From an uncultured Fretibacterium sp. (GTDB taxonomy: Bacteria; Synergistota; Synergistia; Synergistales; Aminobacteriaceae): a stretch of 64,000 bases of DNA. The position numbers and the translations under genes were made by a program. Below the pieces are notes generated by a model that was not told where the DNA came from, made no database searches, and saw only the letters and a program-made list of their open reading frames with translations. The stretch covers positions 1 through 64,000 of the forward strand of contig CALEPX010000004.1 of assembly GCA_937911045.1 (NCBI GenBank), in the 5' to 3' direction. This document shows, piece after piece, positions 43,140-52,600 of this stretch (position 1 is the first letter of the stretch; each line of letters opens with the position of its first letter).

Positions 43140-43150
43140 TTGCGAATCAA

Positions 43151-43199
43151 AAATCCCCCGATTGATCCGAAAAATTTGCGATCTTTCGAGGGATTTTGC
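43151..43199. terminator. Bidirectional terminator between rlmN and rplS
   Basis: AAATCCCCCGA pairs with TCGAGGGATTT (one mismatch) around a 24-nt loop. T-runs occur on both strands. Confidence 0.7.
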
Positions 43200-43209
43200 T
43201 TCCCAAATA

Positions 43210-43563
43210 TTACGCGAACTTTCTGCGTTCTTTGATACGTGCGGCTTTTCCGCTCAACTTGCGCAGATAATACAGCTTGGCTCTGCGAACTTTTCCCGTT
43301 CTGACGACTTCAATCTTGTCAATCGATGGACAGTGAAGCGGGAAAATTCTTTCGACTCCGACACCGTTTGAAATCTTGCGAACTGTGAATGTCTCGTCAA
43401 GTCCGCCGTGTTGACGTGCGATTACGATCCCTTCGAAAACCTGGATTCTTTCTCGCGCACCTTCTTTGATTTTCACGTGAACTTTCAGAGTATCGCCGGG
43501 TCTGAAATCCGGTAGAGGCTCAGATCTGAAGAACTTTTTTTGAACCAGATCCAGCGCGTTCAT
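43210..43563 (-). CDS. rplS: 50S ribosomal protein L19
   Basis: 117 residues with the family order: MNALDLVQKKFFRS, PDFRPGDTLKVHVKIKEG, RIQVFEGIVIARQHGG, GVGVERIFPLHCPSIDKIEV and RRAKLYYLR. Last gene of the ylxM-ffh-rpsP-khpA-trmD-rplS block, 27 nt after trmD. Confidence 0.98.
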   Translation of the reverse strand: MNALDLVQKKFFRSEPLPDFRPGDTLKVHVKIKEGARERIQVFEGIVIARQHGGLDETFTVRKISNGVGVERIFPLHCPSIDKIEVVRTGKVRRAKLYYLRKLSGKAARIKERRKFA

Positions 43564-43590
43564 GACTATACATCTCCCTTCATAATAAAA

Positions 43591-44730
43591 TCATCTCTTG
43601 CCTAAAATCCTGTCGAACAAAATCGCAGCCTTGAAACTCAAGCTCAGGTCTGCAAAATCCTCCTGCAAATACACGCCGAAAGTTTCACACGAAAAATCCA
43701 GCGCGAATTTCTCATTCGACAGCACGAATAAAACTGCTCCGTCATGTTCGAGAATTTTCCGCTTGACTTCAACATAATGGAACGAATTTTTCTCCGGAGA
43801 ATCGCAAACTTTCACGACTAACAATTTCTCCGGAGCCTTAACGCTCTCCAGAATCCGCGAAAACTTCCCGAGAATCCTGAAGCCGGAATTCTTGAATCTC
43901 TCGCGCAAATCACGATTCCCGGAAATTACGAACGGACGCTCCAATCCGTAAATCACGCGCAATCTCTCAATATCGGCAAATACTTGCGTTTCAAGAGAAT
44001 TTTCATTCGCGATCAATGCCAGATAAATTTCGCCTGAGATATAATCGCGAATATCTGCACGTGCGATCAAATCCGGTCTGCGTGTCAGCGTGCGACTAAC
44101 TGCAAGCGAACGCCGCCATTTTCTGATCTCGTGTTCGTTACCGTTCAGAAGAATTTCCGGGACTTCGAGATTTTCCCAAACTGCTGGTCTCGTATAATGC
44201 GGATTATCCAACATGCCTCGATAGAACGAATCTTCGACAACAGCGCGAGATTTTCCAACAACACCCGGAACAAGCCGCGACAACGAATCAATCAACGCCA
44301 TCGCAGGAATTTCGCCGCCGGTTAGGACGCAATCTCCAACAGAAAATTCTAAATCGACATAGCGTTCGACGAATCGCTCGTCAATGCCCTCGTAATGTCC
44401 GCAGATTATTATCAAATGCTCCTGATTATATAAACTCTCGATTAATTCCTGGCTTAATAATTGCCCCTGAGGCGACGGATAAAGCACGAAATTATTCTCG
44501 AAGCCTTTCTTCGCAAAATCCAGAGCCTGCTTCAACTGCGGTGCCGCAAAGAGCATTCCTCCTGAACCGAACGCGTAATCATCAAGCTGCTTGTAATTGC
44601 CCGTGCCGAAATCACGAAAATTTATAACATCCGCACGAATATCGCCACGCTCAAGCGAACGACCCAAATTTCCCGTCGATAAAAACTTCCCGAGCAAATC
44701 CGGAAATATCGTAATTATACTCAGATTCAA
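43591..44730 (-). CDS. trmD: tRNA (guanine-37-N1)-methyltransferase with extra C-terminal SPOUT-like domain
   Basis: Residues 1-240 are a complete TrmD: IITIFPDLLGKFLSTG, DDYAFGSGGML, CGHYEGIDERFVE, DLEFSVGDCVLTGGEIPAM and FYRGMLDNPHYTRP. The family normally ends near 240-250; this protein has 379 residues. The tail begins EIYLALIANENSLETQVFADIERL and ends KAAILFDRILGKR, the layout of the PF09936 RNA-methyltransferase domain found as a separate gene after trmD in some bacteria. Its knot motifs look degraded (AVLFVLSNEKFAL), so it may be a substrate-binding remnant. It starts 8 nt after khpA; rimM, which usually lies between them, is absent. Confidence 0.93.
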   Translation of the reverse strand: MNLSIITIFPDLLGKFLSTGNLGRSLERGDIRADVINFRDFGTGNYKQLDDYAFGSGGMLFAAPQLKQALDFAKKGFENNFVLYPSPQGQLLSQELIESLYNQEHLIIICGHYEGIDERFVERYVDLEFSVGDCVLTGGEIPAMALIDSLSRLVPGVVGKSRAVVEDSFYRGMLDNPHYTRPAVWENLEVPEILLNGNEHEIRKWRRSLAVSRTLTRRPDLIARADIRDYISGEIYLALIANENSLETQVFADIERLRVIYGLERPFVISGNRDLRERFKNSGFRILGKFSRILESVKAPEKLLVVKVCDSPEKNSFHYVEVKRKILEHDGAVLFVLSNEKFALDFSCETFGVYLQEDFADLSLSFKAAILFDRILGKR

Positions 44731-44738
44731 TTCATATA

Positions 44739-44981
44739 TTAATCCTCGACGATGTCAACATCAACTCGCTCTCCAGATTTGACTGCGGCAGCTTTTGCCA
44801 ACAGTCTAATGGCGTTGATTGTCGCTCCTCTCTTTCCGATTACGCGCCCTACGTCCTCATGGGCAACACGAACACGGACATTATTTCCGTCCTCAACTTC
44901 GGTACTTTCTACGCTGACTGATTCCGGCTGCGTAACAAGACGTTTGACGATGAACTCTACAAGCTCTTTATAATTGACCAT
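44739..44981 (-). CDS. khpA: KH-domain RNA-binding protein KhpA (YlqC)
   Basis: 80 residues from the ATG at 44981, which has AGGAGG 7 nt upstream; the longer frame upstream lacks conservation. The KH motif is RVAHEDVGRVIGKRGATINA, with GKRG as the GXXG loop. KhpA pairs with KhpB in binding sRNA and mRNA and in cell-division control. It lies between rpsP and trmD as in most bacteria. The 112-nt gap to rpsP (44982-45093) is AT-rich with no gene. Confidence 0.95.
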   Translation of the reverse strand: MVNYKELVEFIVKRLVTQPESVSVESTEVEDGNNVRVRVAHEDVGRVIGKRGATINAIRLLAKAAAVKSGERVDVDIVED

Positions 44982-45093
44982 TTTGGCACCTCCTGTTTTT
45001 TTCGCAGTCTTAGAAGAAATAAAAAACAAAAATTGTGATTACTAATTACATAAATTACTACAACTAACTAACTCACGCTCTTGAGAACTAATT

Positions 45094-45363
45094 CTATTCC
45101 GATTTAGCCGGCTTGAATTTGTCCCAGATCCCATGCTTCTTCAAAAGTCCCCTTGCCGTTTCTGAAGGCAATGCTCCTACCCCCAGCCAGTACAAAGTAC
45201 GCTCCTCATTGATAGTGACAGACGCTGGATCCGTCATAGGATTATACGTGCCTATGAGTTCGATGAATTTACCGTCTCTGGGTGAACGAGAGTCCGCAAC
45301 AACTAAACGATAAAAAGGAGCTTTCTTACGTCCCTGACGCGACAAACGAATTCTTACAGCCAT
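45094..45363 (-). CDS. rpsP: 30S ribosomal protein S16
   Basis: 89 residues: MAVRIRLSRQGRKKAPFYRL, VVADSRSPRDGKFIELIGTYNP and YWLGVGALPSETARGLLKKHGIW. The ATG at 45363 is fixed by homology. The nearest AGGAGG lies 15 nt upstream, longer than usual spacing, so translation initiation may be weak or coupled to ffh, whose stop is 32 nt away. Confidence 0.97.
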   Translation of the reverse strand: MAVRIRLSRQGRKKAPFYRLVVADSRSPRDGKFIELIGTYNPMTDPASVTINEERTLYWLGVGALPSETARGLLKKHGIWDKFKPAKSE

Positions 45364-45395
45364 TTTGTAAATAACACACCTCCTGAACAAAAATA

Positions 45396-46751
45396 TTATC
45401 TGCCGAATAAATTCCGCAGCTTACCAAATTTACCTGCACCGAAGCCCGAACCAGACGAGAAATTCTTGAACAACTTCCGCATTTGCTCGTATTGTGCAAG
45501 CAACTGATTTACCATTTGAACCGACGTTCCAGAACCCTGTGCAATGCGCCGCCGTCGTGAACCTTTTATAATCCTTGGATTGCGTCGTTCCTGTAGCGTC
45601 ATTGACTGAATTATGGCCTTATTACGCTTCAAAACCTTTGTATCGAGTTCGTTCTTATCGAGACCTTTGAGCTTATCAAGACCCGGAATCATTCCCGCGA
45701 TCTTGTCAAGCGGCCCGAGTTTCTCAAGCTGCTCAAATTGCGTCAACAATGTCTCTAGCGTAAATTGCTTCTTGAGATTCTTAGCCGTTAATTGCTCGCC
45801 CAAATTTGCGTCATCAAGACCAGCCGCACGAACTTTCTCAGCAAGTCCCTGAATATCGCCCATTCCCATAATTCGCCCTGCAATTCTCTCAGGACTGAAT
45901 ATTTCCAGAGCGTCAGTATTCTCGCCAGTTCCGACAAACTTCACCGGAACACCTGTCATCGCCCGAATCGACAACGCACTTCCACCGCGCGCGTCACCGT
46001 CCATCTTCGTCAAAATCAAGCCAGTGAGATTCAGCAATTCGTGAAAAGATTTCGCAACATTCACAGCTTCCTGACCCATCATCGCGTCAACAACCAGCAA
46101 TTTCTCGTGAGGCGGCAGAACTTCGGCAATATTCTTAAGCTCCTGCATCAATTCCTCGTCAATATGCAAGCGTCCGGACGTGTCGAGAATTATAACGTCA
46201 TTCATGTGAGATTCCGCGAATTTTACAGCACCTCTCACGACATCAAGCACCGAAATTTTCGAATCACTCACGCCGTAAAACGGGATTTTTGCACTCTCAG
46301 CCAGAACCCGCAACTGTTCAACCGCTGCAGGCCGTCGCAAGTCACACGCCACAACTAACGGACTATGCGAATCCTTCAGAACACGCGCCAATTTCACCGT
46401 CGAAGTAGTCTTTCCTGAACCCTGCAAACCTGCCATTAATATAACAGTCGGAGGCTTGGGCGAAATTATCAGATTGCTGCGTCGGTCACCTGCCAGCAAC
46501 GCGATTAATTCCTCGTAAACGATAGCCGCGATCCGTTCATTTGCCGTAATCGAGTTCAAAACTTCCAAACTCACAGCACGCGCACGAATCTTCGCAACAA
46601 GATCCTTCACGACGCGAAAATCCACGTCAGCTTCAAGCAACGATCTTCTGATTTCCCGTAACGCTCCGTCAACGTCTTCCTCTGAAAGCTTGCCCTTCGA
46701 ACTCAAACGTGACAAAGCCGATGCTAATTTCTCTTTTAACGCTTCAAACAT
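45396..46751 (-). CDS. ffh: Signal recognition particle protein Ffh
   Basis: SRP GTPase that targets membrane proteins with 4.5S RNA and FtsY. 451 residues. NG domain: the N-bundle, then G1 LMAGLQGSGKTTSTVKLA, DLRRPAAVEQL, DTSGRLHIDEELM, TKMDGDARGG and FVGTGE. The C-terminal M domain (about 300-451) has RRIAQGSGTSVQMVNQLL, which binds 4.5S RNA. It ends Gly/Phe-rich (SGSGFGAGKFGKLRNLFGR). It is preceded by ylxM, the common SRP-associated pair. Confidence 0.98.
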   Translation of the reverse strand: MFEALKEKLASALSRLSSKGKLSEEDVDGALREIRRSLLEADVDFRVVKDLVAKIRARAVSLEVLNSITANERIAAIVYEELIALLAGDRRSNLIISPKPPTVILMAGLQGSGKTTSTVKLARVLKDSHSPLVVACDLRRPAAVEQLRVLAESAKIPFYGVSDSKISVLDVVRGAVKFAESHMNDVIILDTSGRLHIDEELMQELKNIAEVLPPHEKLLVVDAMMGQEAVNVAKSFHELLNLTGLILTKMDGDARGGSALSIRAMTGVPVKFVGTGENTDALEIFSPERIAGRIMGMGDIQGLAEKVRAAGLDDANLGEQLTAKNLKKQFTLETLLTQFEQLEKLGPLDKIAGMIPGLDKLKGLDKNELDTKVLKRNKAIIQSMTLQERRNPRIIKGSRRRRIAQGSGTSVQMVNQLLAQYEQMRKLFKNFSSGSGFGAGKFGKLRNLFGR

Positions 46752-46773
46752 GTAACACTAAATCCTGATCCTG

Positions 46774-46805
46774 ATCTTTATCACTTAATATCTTTATCAC
46801 TTAAT
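46774..46805. repeat. Perfect 16-bp tandem duplication at the ylxM end
   Basis: ATCTTTATCACTTAAT occurs at 46774-46789 and again at 46790-46805. The period is not a multiple of three, so the second copy shifts frame and creates the ylxM stop codon (46781-46783). Confidence 0.95.
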
Positions 46806-47110
46806 CCTAATTTTGACCTCAAAAACTCGTTTTCCATTTCGAGCGACTTGATACGTTCCTCGAATTTCCGTGTTGTGTCCGCGAAATGCAGATCATTCTC
46901 GATTGCTTCAAGTTTTGCTTCGATCTTGCGCTTCATCATGTGAACTGCTTGGCGGCTAATTCCCAAAGATTCCGCTGCTTCTCCCAAACTCATATCCGAG
47001 AAACACACCAACTCGTAAATCCTGCGCTGCCTGACCGTCAACAACGGCGAGTAAAAATCGTACAGCAAATTGAAATTCAGTCTTCTCTCGAACTCACTAT
47101 CGAATTTCAT
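46781..47110 (-). CDS. ylxM: YlxM-like SRP-associated HTH protein
   Basis: 109 residues. The YlxM/p13 core is FNLLYDFYSPLLTVRQRRI and YELVCFSDMSLGEAAESLGI, with HTH recognition helix SRQAVHMMKRK. The tail is coiled coil. Such proteins act with Ffh/FtsY at the SRP. The ATG at 47110 has no ribosome site and lies 7 nt from the -10 of a consensus promoter, so the transcript may be leaderless. A 16-bp duplication places the stop; without it the frame would continue for about 9 codons into the ffh start. Confidence 0.9.
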   Translation of the reverse strand: MKFDSEFERRLNFNLLYDFYSPLLTVRQRRIYELVCFSDMSLGEAAESLGISRQAVHMMKRKIEAKLEAIENDLHFADTTRKFEERIKSLEMENEFLRSKLGLSDKDIK

Positions 47111-47116
47111 GAACGA

Positions 47117-47146
47117 ATTATAAATAATTATCGCGCGTTCTGTCAA
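47117..47146 (-). promoter_or_regulatory. Near-consensus promoter of the ylxM-ffh block
   Basis: Minus-strand TTGACA (47146-47141), an 18-nt spacer, then TATAAT (47122-47117). The A of the ylxM ATG is the seventh base after the -10, the usual transcription start distance. Confidence 0.85.
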
Positions 47147-47171
47147 GTGTTTTCGATTTACACTCACGCAT

Positions 47172-47210
47172 AAAAAATCTCCCGAGTAATTTATTTTCAC
47201 CCGAGAGATT
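47172..47210 (-). terminator. Terminator after trpB2
   Basis: On the minus strand AATCTCTCGGGT pairs with ACTCGGGAGATT (12 bp with two G-T pairs), followed by TTTTT. Confidence 0.8.
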
Positions 47211-47247
47211 CTCATGTTAATTCTAATTCGCGATTGCTTAATAACCT

Positions 47248-48630
47248 TCAGAAATTCACTTTCACGTCCGGAATTTTCGCGAAACCTTTAGCCAAATCCT
47301 CGTCCGTTGGGATATAATCCGTCATAGTTCCGTCGTTATATTGCTCGTAAGCCTTGAGATCAAAATATCCCGTGCCGGTCAAGCCGATTATGATAGTCTT
47401 CGCTTCACCAGTCTCTTTGCATTTCAGAGCTTCGTCGATGCCAACTCGGATCGCGTGACTTGATTCCGGTGCAGGCAAAATTCCCTCAACGCGCGCGAAC
47501 TGAACGGCTGCGTCAAAAACTCTGGTCTGTTCAACCGAAACAGCTTCCATATAGCCATCGTGATAAAGCTGCGACAATATCGGGCTCATTCCGTGATAAC
47601 GCAAGCCTCCCGCATGATTCGCCGACGGTATGAAATCATGTCCAAGCGTGTACATCTTAGCCATCGGACAGACTTTGCCGGTGTCACAGAAATCATAAAC
47701 ATATTTGCCGCGCGTGAAACTCGGACAGCTCGCAGGTTCTACAGCTATGATCCTGTAATCAGCTTCTCCGCGCAACTTTTCGCCCATGAACGGTGAAATC
47801 AATCCGCCCAAATTCGATCCGCCGCCAGCACAGCCGACGATAATATCCGGTTTCAATCCGTATTTTTCACAAGCAGCTTTCGTCTCAAGTCCGATAATCG
47901 ACTGATGCAACAGAACTTGATTCAACACGCTGCCCAATTCGTAGCGATAGCCTTCATGAGTAACTGCACACTCAACAGCTTCGGAAATTGCGCAACCCAG
48001 TGAGCCAGTTGTTCCAGGATGTTCGGCGTTGATTTTTCGACCGGCTTCTGTTTCCATTGACGGTGACGGCGTGACTGTTGCACCGTAAGTTTTCATGACT
48101 TCGCGTCTAAACGGCTTCTGTTCGTACGAAACTCTCACCATGAAGACTTTGCAATCGAGTTTGAAATACGAACACGCCATTGATAACGCAGTCCCCCATT
48201 GCCCCGCGCCTGTCTCAGTTGTAACGCCTTTCAAGCCTTGTTTTTTCGCGTAATATGCCTGAGCGATTGCCGAGTTAAGCTTGTGAGAACCGGACGTGTT
48301 ATTGCCCTCGAACTTGTAGAAAATATGCGCTGGGGTGTCGAGTAACTGCTCAAGAAATACAGCGTGAGTGAGCGGCGATGGTCTGTACATCTTGTAGAAA
48401 TCCAGAACCTCATCAGGAATCGCAATATAACGCTCCGTGTCATTGAGTTCCTGCTTGATTAATTCGTCGCAAAATACCGGCTGCAATTCCTCGAACTTCA
48501 TTGGCTGCAAAGTTCCCGGGTGAATCAACGGAGCTGGCTTGTTCTTCATGTCGGCTCGCACGTTGTACCAAGAGTTGGGAATGTCTTTTTCGTCGAGGTA
48601 AATCTTGTACGGTACATCAAGTTTTTTCAT
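47248..48630 (-). CDS. trpB2: TrpB2-type tryptophan synthase beta-like protein
   Basis: 460 residues of the TrpB2 family, PLP-dependent, catalysing the indole plus serine half-reaction. The PLP lysine is in NTSGSHKLNSAIAQAYY and the phosphate loop is GCAGGGSNLGG. TETGAGQWGTALSMAC and LPAPESSHAIRV are conserved. The N-terminal 60-residue extension (YKIYLDEKDIPNSWYNVRAD) marks TrpB2 rather than canonical TrpB. It is a single gene with no trpA or other trp genes. TrpB2 may salvage indole or act as a serine deaminase. No leader peptide or trp box is visible. Confidence 0.92.
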   Translation of the reverse strand: MKKLDVPYKIYLDEKDIPNSWYNVRADMKNKPAPLIHPGTLQPMKFEELQPVFCDELIKQELNDTERYIAIPDEVLDFYKMYRPSPLTHAVFLEQLLDTPAHIFYKFEGNNTSGSHKLNSAIAQAYYAKKQGLKGVTTETGAGQWGTALSMACSYFKLDCKVFMVRVSYEQKPFRREVMKTYGATVTPSPSMETEAGRKINAEHPGTTGSLGCAISEAVECAVTHEGYRYELGSVLNQVLLHQSIIGLETKAACEKYGLKPDIIVGCAGGGSNLGGLISPFMGEKLRGEADYRIIAVEPASCPSFTRGKYVYDFCDTGKVCPMAKMYTLGHDFIPSANHAGGLRYHGMSPILSQLYHDGYMEAVSVEQTRVFDAAVQFARVEGILPAPESSHAIRVGIDEALKCKETGEAKTIIIGLTGTGYFDLKAYEQYNDGTMTDYIPTDEDLAKGFAKIPDVKVNF

Positions 48631-48699
48631 GAGTAAAATTCATCTGCCTTTGTTCAAAAATTTTCGCAATATTCTACAACATGTCGCGAAAATTGCAAC

Positions 48700-49563
48700 T
48701 CATGCACCGTAGAATTTCGCGAGTGACTGCACGCCCATCTCGCCCTGACCGTCATCTTCGAGCTGCCTGTAATGCGTCATAATCGTCATCAACACGTCGA
48801 GTTTAATAGTATCCCTGTTAGCTTCGTCGATTGCGATTAACATGTCCTTCACGAAATGCCTGATCGAGAATCCTGCTGTGAAATCACGATCCATAATTTT
48901 CGAGGCGTTAATATCAAGTTGTCGAGAACCTGCTTCACTTGACGAGATTGCTTTTACGAATTTCGGAGTGTCGAGACCTTTCGCTTTTACATATGCTAAT
49001 GCTTCGGAAATTCCTGCCAGAGTTCCCGCGATCATGATTTGACTTGCTATCATTGCGTGCTGACCTTTGCCGGCTTCTCCCATGTAAGAGACGTGTGTGC
49101 CAACCGCGCGCAATAACGGCAAACATGATTTGTAATCCTCGAATTTTCCACCGACAAGAATCGCTAACTTGCCTTTACGTGCTGCATTTTCGCTGCCTGA
49201 AACCGGTGCGTCAAGAACTCGAAAGCCGCGTTTAGATCCCTCAGAAAAAATTCTCTGTGAGAGCGTCGGGCTTGTAGTCGTCATGTCGATCAGATACGTG
49301 CCTTCTTTTACACTGTCCATAACATTCCCCCGTGAAAAATACACTTCCTCGACATCTTTCGGAAATCCAAGCATCGTCATGACAACTTCGCAATCTTTCA
49401 CGCAATCGCTAATTTCAGCGTGATATTTCGCGCCCTCGCCGACAACGTCATAAACTTTCACGAGCGATTCCGAGAACACGTGCAATTCAAAGCCCAATCG
49501 CATCAAATTCCGAACAATAGGGCGTCCCATTCTGCCAACACCTATGAATGCTATTTTCTTCAC
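48700..49563 (-). CDS. Beta-hydroxyacid dehydrogenase-fold protein lacking the catalytic lysine
   Basis: 287 residues. The NAD(P) loop is GVGRMGRPIVRNL, and the dinucleotide domain ends in DAPVSGSENAARKG, the substrate-contact motif. In the catalytic segment the family has a GxGxxxKxxNQ pattern; here it reads GKGQHAMIASQ. The catalytic Lys is Met and the Asn is Ser, both confirmed at codon level. Oxidation by the usual mechanism is therefore unlikely; it may act as an imine reductase or binding protein. GTG start, GGAGG 11 nt upstream. It is divergent from mfd. Confidence 0.88.
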   Translation of the reverse strand: MKKIAFIGVGRMGRPIVRNLMRLGFELHVFSESLVKVYDVVGEGAKYHAEISDCVKDCEVVMTMLGFPKDVEEVYFSRGNVMDSVKEGTYLIDMTTTSPTLSQRIFSEGSKRGFRVLDAPVSGSENAARKGKLAILVGGKFEDYKSCLPLLRAVGTHVSYMGEAGKGQHAMIASQIMIAGTLAGISEALAYVKAKGLDTPKFVKAISSSEAGSRQLDINASKIMDRDFTAGFSIRHFVKDMLIAIDEANRDTIKLDVLMTIMTHYRQLEDDGQGEMGVQSLAKFYGA

Positions 49564-49586
49564 GTTACAAAAAACCTCCAGATTAT

Positions 49587-49595
49587 TGGTATAAT
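49587..49595 (+). promoter_or_regulatory. Extended -10 promoter for mfd
   Basis: TGGTATAAT, with a predicted start near 49602. Between this and the mfd start is a 7-codon frame (ATG at 49617, encoding MEFDFSR) that could affect translation. Confidence 0.65.
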
Positions 49596-49623
49596 TGCCT
49601 GATAAATATATTATAAATGGAGT

Positions 49624-52600
49624 TTGATTTTTCCAGATAACATGTGTCCCAAAATTTCACGAGCTAAGATTTCCGAACTTAATGACGCGACGATTTTCGA
49701 ATATGTGAACGGTGCTGCGAACGCGTATATTTGCCCGACTGATGCGAAAAATTCACACGTGATTGCGATTTTTGCTGATGTGTTGAGAGCTTCGAGTTTC
49801 GTTTCGGATTACAGGATTTTGCATGAGAATCACAACGCATTTTTGCTGAACGAGCTGCCGTTAAATATTCAGATTCAGAATTTGCAGCCGCTATTAATCG
49901 AACGTGGCGAGATGATTCGTAACTGGCTCAAAAGCGGCGGTGTTCTCGCGACAACTCCCGGAGCTTTGATGTCACCGTGTGCGTTTGGGAGTTCGGAGAT
50001 GAAATTGCAGCTTGGGCAGGAAATTTCTCCGGAGAAAATATCGGCTTGGCTTCATGAATCCGGCTACAAAAATTCGAGCTTAGTCTGGTCACCGGGTCAA
50101 TATGTCCGGCGAGGCTTCATAATCGACGTGTTCGATCCGGCGCACGCAATGCCAATCAGAATCGAATTTTTCGACGACGTAATCGACAGAATCGGCGCAT
50201 TCAATCCGCAAACTCAGAAAAGCGACTCGACACTCATGAAGCTTGACGAGATAATTCTGCACGGACTTGCGAGTGAAAGTGATTCGCGAAAATTCCCGAT
50301 TGAGATATTTCCTGCGAACGCGAAAATATTATTCTTCGACACGGACAAGATAAATATTCAGGCTGGCTCGTTCAGATGGCTTTGGAATGAAATCCTGAGT
50401 GAAAATCACGCGATATATAAAATTCAAGACTGGAACGAAATTCTTGCGGCATTGCTTGATATGCGTAATCTGCGAATCGAACCTGTCTCTAAGAACGCGA
50501 AATTCGAAGTCGATATTTCACCGCTGCCGGCGTTCAAAGGTGATGCGAGCGTATTATCCGGAATTTGCGACGCTCTCGAAAAACGTAATTTTCACATCAA
50601 GCTCTACACACAGAATCCGATTTTCTTCGAGACACCGTACGAATTGCACCGCGAGAAATTATCGTCCGGATTCATCGACAATGCCGGGAAAATTGCGTTC
50701 ATATCAGACCGTGAGTTATCCGGAATAATTGCGAACGAACCCGTCACGAAATGGCGCGTACCGTTGGAGTGGCAGGAGAAATTATCAGTCGGGCAACTGG
50801 TTATTCACGAGGATTTCGGCGTTGGAATTTTCAGGGGTATCGAGAAATTCAAGACTGCTGGCTCTAATCACGAACCGGTTGACAAATTATCTATTGAATT
50901 TGCGGACGAGCAGCGATTATTAATTCCGGTTTTGCAATCGTACAAGCTCATTCCCATGAACGAACACGTGAACGAAAACACAGAACTTGACAGCCTACGC
51001 AGCGTCCGTTGGAAAAAGAATCTCGCTAAAATACGCGAACAAGCTCATGACGAAGCCAAAACTCTGCTGGAAATTTTCGCGCACCGTGAACTTGAACGAC
51101 GTGACCCCAGAATTTCTCCCGATGACATGTACGATAAATTCGTGAGTGCGTTTCCGTTTAACGAGACGGTTGACCAGATCAAAGCAATTCAAGATATTAT
51201 GCGTGACTTGTCGGGTAACTTCCCGATGGACAGATTGCTTGTCGGAGATGTCGGTTTCGGCAAAACTGAAGTCGCAATGAGAGCGGCGTTTCGTGTGATT
51301 GAATCCGGTTTCCAAGTTTGCGTGTTAGTTCCGACGACGTTACTGGCTCAGCAGCATTTCAACACGTTTCAGTCGAGATTTGCGGGATTTCCGGTCAAGA
51401 TTGGAATGCTGTCACGATTCGTAAGCAGCAAACAGTCCGCGAAAATCATTTCTGAAATACGCGAGAACAAACTCGACATAATAATCGCGACGCACAAAAT
51501 TTTACAAAAGGGCATTGATTTCAAGAATCTGGGATTGCTAATAATCGACGAAGAACACAGATTCGGCGTTATGCACAAAGAGGGCTTGAAGAAAATTTAC
51601 GGTTCAGTTGACGTATTAAGTCTATCAGCGACACCGATTCCGAGGACTTTGGCATTATCACTCAGGGGATTGCGATCAGTTTCGGTTTTGCTCACGCCTC
51701 CGGAGAATCGATTGCCTGTTGCGACGTTCAGCGGAATTTGGCAAAACTCAACGGTTCGGCGCGCAGTTGCGTATGAATTATCTCGGGGTGGACAAGTGTA
51801 TTTTCTGTCATGCAGAATTTCCCGAATCGAACGCTACAGACAAATGCTCGAAACATTCTTCCCGAACGCAAAAATAGGCATAGCACACGGGCAATTAAGC
51901 GAGAAAGAGCTTGAACAGATTATGCTGAAATTTTACGCCGGAGAAATCGATATTCTAATCGCGACGACTATAATCGAGAGCGGCTTAGACGTTGAACGCG
52001 CGAACACGATCATAATCGACAATTCCGAAGAGCTTGGACTTGCACAGATGTATCAATTACGCGGGCGAGTTGGCAGACGTGGCGAGAAAGCATTTGCGTA
52101 TTTCTTTTACCCGGAGAGAGGGATTTTGAATCGCGAAACGATGGACAGGCTTGAAGCGATTACGACTATGACGGACTTAGGCTCGGGCTACGAGATTGCG
52201 AAGAGAGATCTGGATATTCGCGGCGGAGGAAATATCGGCGGAACAAGTCAGCATGGAAAAGATAATTCCGGAAATTTCGGTCTGTTTTACGAGATGCTTG
52301 AACGGGAGCTTGAGAATTTGCGCGGTGTGAAGCCTCATGAATCTGTGCAGATAAATTCGGATCACGGTGTCGGCTCGATTCCGGAATACTACATTCCGCA
52401 AGAGGACGTGCGAGTTACGCTTTACCGGAGACTAATGCACGCGAACGATTTGCCTGAACTTGATAATTTGCTTTCGGAAATGAAAGATCGTTTCGGGAAA
52501 TTGCCCGATGACGTGAAATATTTGGGAGGGTTGCTAGCGATTCGGAAATTTGGCTCTGATTTTGGCATAAAGCGCGTTGAAATCAAGAACGGTCTTGTGA

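Noticed and set aside
42923..43150. Minus-strand frame at the rlmN end
   Set aside because: It is antisense to the conserved rlmN C-terminus and has no homology or ribosome site.
47248..48630. Tryptophan biosynthesis operon
   Set aside because: The gene is a lone TrpB2-type with no trpA or other trp genes and no leader peptide.
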